From Bacteroides sp. UBA7335 (GTDB lineage: Bacteria > Bacteroidota > Bacteroidia > Bacteroidales > Bacteroidaceae): DNA of 8,335 nucleotides. The stretch is taken from the NCBI GenBank assembly GCA_002471185.1, contig DKPL01000077.1:505-8839 (forward strand). The letters run 5' to 3'. Of the stretch, positions 7,059-8,335 are shown in pieces (the first letter of the stretch is position 1; each line of letters opens with the position of its first letter). The notes beneath the pieces are model-generated. The model worked only from the letters and a program-made list of their open reading frames with translations. It made no database searches and was not told the origin of the DNA. The position numbers and the translations under genes were made by a program.

Positions 7059-7803
7059 CTTTTCGTCTCCGGTATACTATCTAGCCGAAACACACTCTAC
7101 CAACAGTCATCTTAGCAAACTCTGCAGCGAACAGAAAGTAGATGAGATGACCACCCTACTAACCGATTATCAAACAGCAGGTAGAGGACAAAGAGGAAAT
7201 ACCTGGGAGTCAACCCCAAAAGATAATCTTTTATTCAGCTTCGTGCTGTACCCGGACTTTCTGCAAGCGCGTCAACAGTTTTATATCTCGCAAATCGTTG
7301 CACTATCCATCAAAAAGACACTTGATGAATATACTGATGAAGTCACTATAAAATGGCCAAACGATATTTATTGGAAAGATAAAAAAATAGCCGGAATACT
7401 TATAGAAAACGTATTATCGGGACACCACATTGATCAGTCTATCGCAGGAATAGGTTTAAATATTAATCAAAAAGAGTTTGTTGGCAATGCGCCAAACCCC
7501 ATATCACTATTTCAAATTCTAAACAAGAGGCTTGACAGATACGAAATATTAGCCAATATACTTGTTAATGTCCGCCATTACTACAATTTACTTCAGGGTG
7601 GTAATTACGAATTAATATCTCAACACTATTTAGCTGCACTGTTTCGAAGCAATGGAATGCACCCCTATAAAGATATACATGGGATATTTTGGGCGCAAAT
7701 AGAGCGAATAGAAGAAGATGGGAAATTAATACTGCAAGATGAAAATGAGAATAAACGAGAGTACTACTTCAAAGAGGTAGAGCATATTCTCTATCTCAGA
7801 TAG
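7039..7803 (+). CDS. birA: Biotin--[acetyl-CoA-carboxylase] ligase
   Basis: This enzyme activates biotin with ATP to biotinyl-5'-AMP and attaches it to the lysine of the biotin carrier domain of acetyl-CoA carboxylase or other carboxylases. From the chosen start the protein has 254 residues. It shows ETHSTNSHL (17-25), the nucleotide/biotin-binding loop GRGQRG (48-53), KWPNDIYW (105-112), the active-site KKIAGILIE (115-123), GIGLNIN (137-143), and a small C-terminal SH3-like domain (about 214-254). There is no N-terminal winged-helix domain, so it is a group I, ligase-only BirA and should not repress biotin genes. I chose the ATG at 7039 (7042 is equally possible) because the conserved part begins soon after; an ATG at 6997 would overlap the upstream gene by 62 bp and add residues with no family match. 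Confidence 0.94.
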   Translation: MMHLLNNFSSPVYYLAETHSTNSHLSKLCSEQKVDEMTTLLTDYQTAGRGQRGNTWESTPKDNLLFSFVLYPDFLQARQQFYISQIVALSIKKTLDEYTDEVTIKWPNDIYWKDKKIAGILIENVLSGHHIDQSIAGIGLNINQKEFVGNAPNPISLFQILNKRLDRYEILANILVNVRHYYNLLQGGNYELISQHYLAALFRSNGMHPYKDIHGIFWAQIERIEEDGKLILQDENENKREYYFKEVEHILYLR

Positions 7804-7869
7804 ATTTACCGTTTTGTTCTACCCGCCTTGCCCATTTGTAGGCAATGGAATAAAGAGTTAACCATCAAT

Positions 7870-7890
7870 AGATTAAAAAATAATCTTTTT
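7870..7890 (+). terminator. Weak terminator-like hairpin after birA
   Basis: AGATTA (7870-7875) and TAATCT (7881-7886) form a 6-bp stem around five A, followed directly by TTTT (7887-7890). It lies 66 bp after the birA stop. The stem is short and AT-rich, so termination would be weak; the palindrome 40 bp further on may contribute. Confidence 0.3.
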
Positions 7891-7929
7891 CAAGAACAGA
7901 CCAAGAGCAGGCTATGGATTTTCAGCATA

Positions 7930-7991
7930 GTTCCAAAGGTTTGGAACTACAGTTTCAGTGCACTGGAACTACAGTTTCAAACCTTTGAAAC
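7930..7991. repeat. 62-bp nested palindrome: three 18-bp near-palindromes with TACA spacers
   Basis: Three units of 18 bp follow each other at a 22-bp period: GTTCCAAAGGTTTGGAAC (7930-7947), GTTTCAGTGCACTGGAAC (7952-7969) and GTTTCAAACCTTTGAAAC (7974-7991), separated by TACA twice (7948-7951 and 7970-7973). Each unit is itself a near-palindrome: the outer two have perfect 8-bp arms around GG or CC, and the middle one is centred on CAGTGCACTG with one T/G pair. The whole 62 bp is also an inverted repeat centred between 7960 and 7961: of 31 pairs I count 26 Watson-Crick, 2 G-T and 3 mismatches. As DNA it could extrude cruciforms; as RNA it could form one long hairpin or three short ones. There is no flanking target duplication or transposase visible. 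Confidence 0.9.
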
Positions 7992-8214
7992 CATGTTGAA
8001 ACAAAAGTCATATAGATAGCTTATCCAATAATCATGAGTTTATTTGCCGCAAGATATCAACCTAAGCATTTAACAAGAAAGACTTTAGAAGGTAATCGAT
8101 AGAAGTTAGAGCAATAGTGTTCTTCTGATTCAGACTAGCGCAAATTAACGCATGCTAGTTACCCCCCCTTAGCATTTCGACATGATCTGCATATAAAAAT
8201 AGGATAAAACAAGA

Positions 8215-8253
8215 AAATCCGCAAAACATCTATAATAGATATTTTGCGGATTT
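8215..8253 (-). terminator. Strong hairpin terminator of the right-edge gene, possibly bidirectional
   Basis: The arm at 8215-8232 (starting AAATCCGCAAAA) pairs with 8236-8253 (ending TTTTGCGGATTT) over 18 bp with one mismatch (C8227/A8241) and a 3-base loop. On the minus strand it lies 28 bp after the stop codon of the edge gene and is followed by a T-rich run. On the plus strand it is followed by a run of seven T shortly after, so it may also stop transcripts coming from birA. Confidence 0.85.
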
Positions 8254-8281
8254 CTTATTTTTTTCAACCTAATGAGCGAAA

Positions 8282-8335
8282 TTATCCTTTCACTCCGTTG
8301 TATTCGTCAGATACTGTAAGTTTCTTACGACCTTT
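8282..8335 (-). CDS. C-terminal end of an unidentified gene, cut by the window edge
   Basis: The last 17 codons and a TAA stop (8282-8284) of a minus-strand frame enter from the right edge, ending in KGRKKLTVSDEYNGVKG. The frame is supported by the strong terminator hairpin placed directly downstream. I do not recognise the protein from so short a tail; it is polar and basic, which excludes little. It is convergent with birA. Confidence 0.6.
   Translation of the reverse strand, partial: KGRKKLTVSDEYNGVKG

Larger units (their letters stand above)
7804..8281. other. 478-bp region without a gene, rich in inverted repeats
   Basis: I see no convincing coding region here. A 63-codon plus-strand frame (7828-8019) runs through the palindromic repeat and has no recognisable features. 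The region holds a weak hairpin with a short T-run after birA, the 62-bp nested palindrome, a cluster of short inverted repeats around a run of seven C, and the strong terminator hairpin near the right edge. No consensus Bacteroides promoter stands out. Confidence 0.7.

Noticed and set aside
7930..7991. A CRISPR array, because of similar repeats at a regular period
   Set aside because: The units are palindromic and too close, the spacers are only 4 bp and identical, and no cas genes are present.
7828..8019. 63-codon plus-strand open frame after birA
   Set aside because: It runs straight through the 62-bp palindromic repeat, has no promoter or recognisable domain, and its C-terminal half is simply the translated repeat.
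8034..8102. 22-codon plus-strand frame beginning MSLFAARYQ
   Set aside because: Too short, no promoter or neighbour support; frames of this size occur by chance throughout intergenic DNA.

Overview
The window looks like ordinary chromosomal DNA from a member of the Bacteroidales, close to Bacteroides. The reasons are protein content (a Bacteroidetes-type DnaE, the psd-pssA pair followed by a DUF4834-like protein, a BirA without a DNA-binding domain), the near absence of Shine-Dalgarno sequences, and several matches to the Bacteroides promoter pattern (TTTG, about 19-21 bp, TAnnTTTG). The genus is inferred from these features and was not tested by a search.

Layout from left to right: dnaE (replicative DNA polymerase alpha subunit) fills 88-3642 on the minus strand. 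A 161-bp divergent promoter region separates it from a plus-strand cluster of psd, pssA and a small membrane protein (3804-5552). Psd and PssA together turn CDP-diacylglycerol and serine into phosphatidylserine and then phosphatidylethanolamine, so this is the phosphatidylethanolamine branch of membrane synthesis. Convergent to it, with only 3 bp between, lies a minus-strand pair: a small ribbon-helix-helix-like protein (6018-6251) followed by tadA (tRNA adenosine deaminase, 5556-5993). A compact divergent promoter region of about 70 bp then starts a plus-strand cluster: a YraN-family nuclease-like protein, a YjbR/MmcQ-family protein and birA (biotin-protein ligase), tightly spaced or overlapping, ending at 7803.

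From 7804 to 8281 I see no gene. This stretch holds a weak terminator-like hairpin for birA, a striking 62-bp nested palindrome made of three 18-bp near-palindromes with identical TACA spacers, some weaker inverted repeats, and a strong terminator hairpin. A minus-strand gene enters at the right edge with only its last 17 codons visible.

I do not see a defence system, mobile element, CRISPR array or other new multi-gene system here. The items most worth a second look are the nested palindrome, the DnaE reading frame that stops straight after its OB-fold and so lacks the usual C-terminal tau-binding region, and the divergent promoter pair next to the uncharacterised ribbon-helix-helix-like gene, where predicted mRNA leaders are extremely short.
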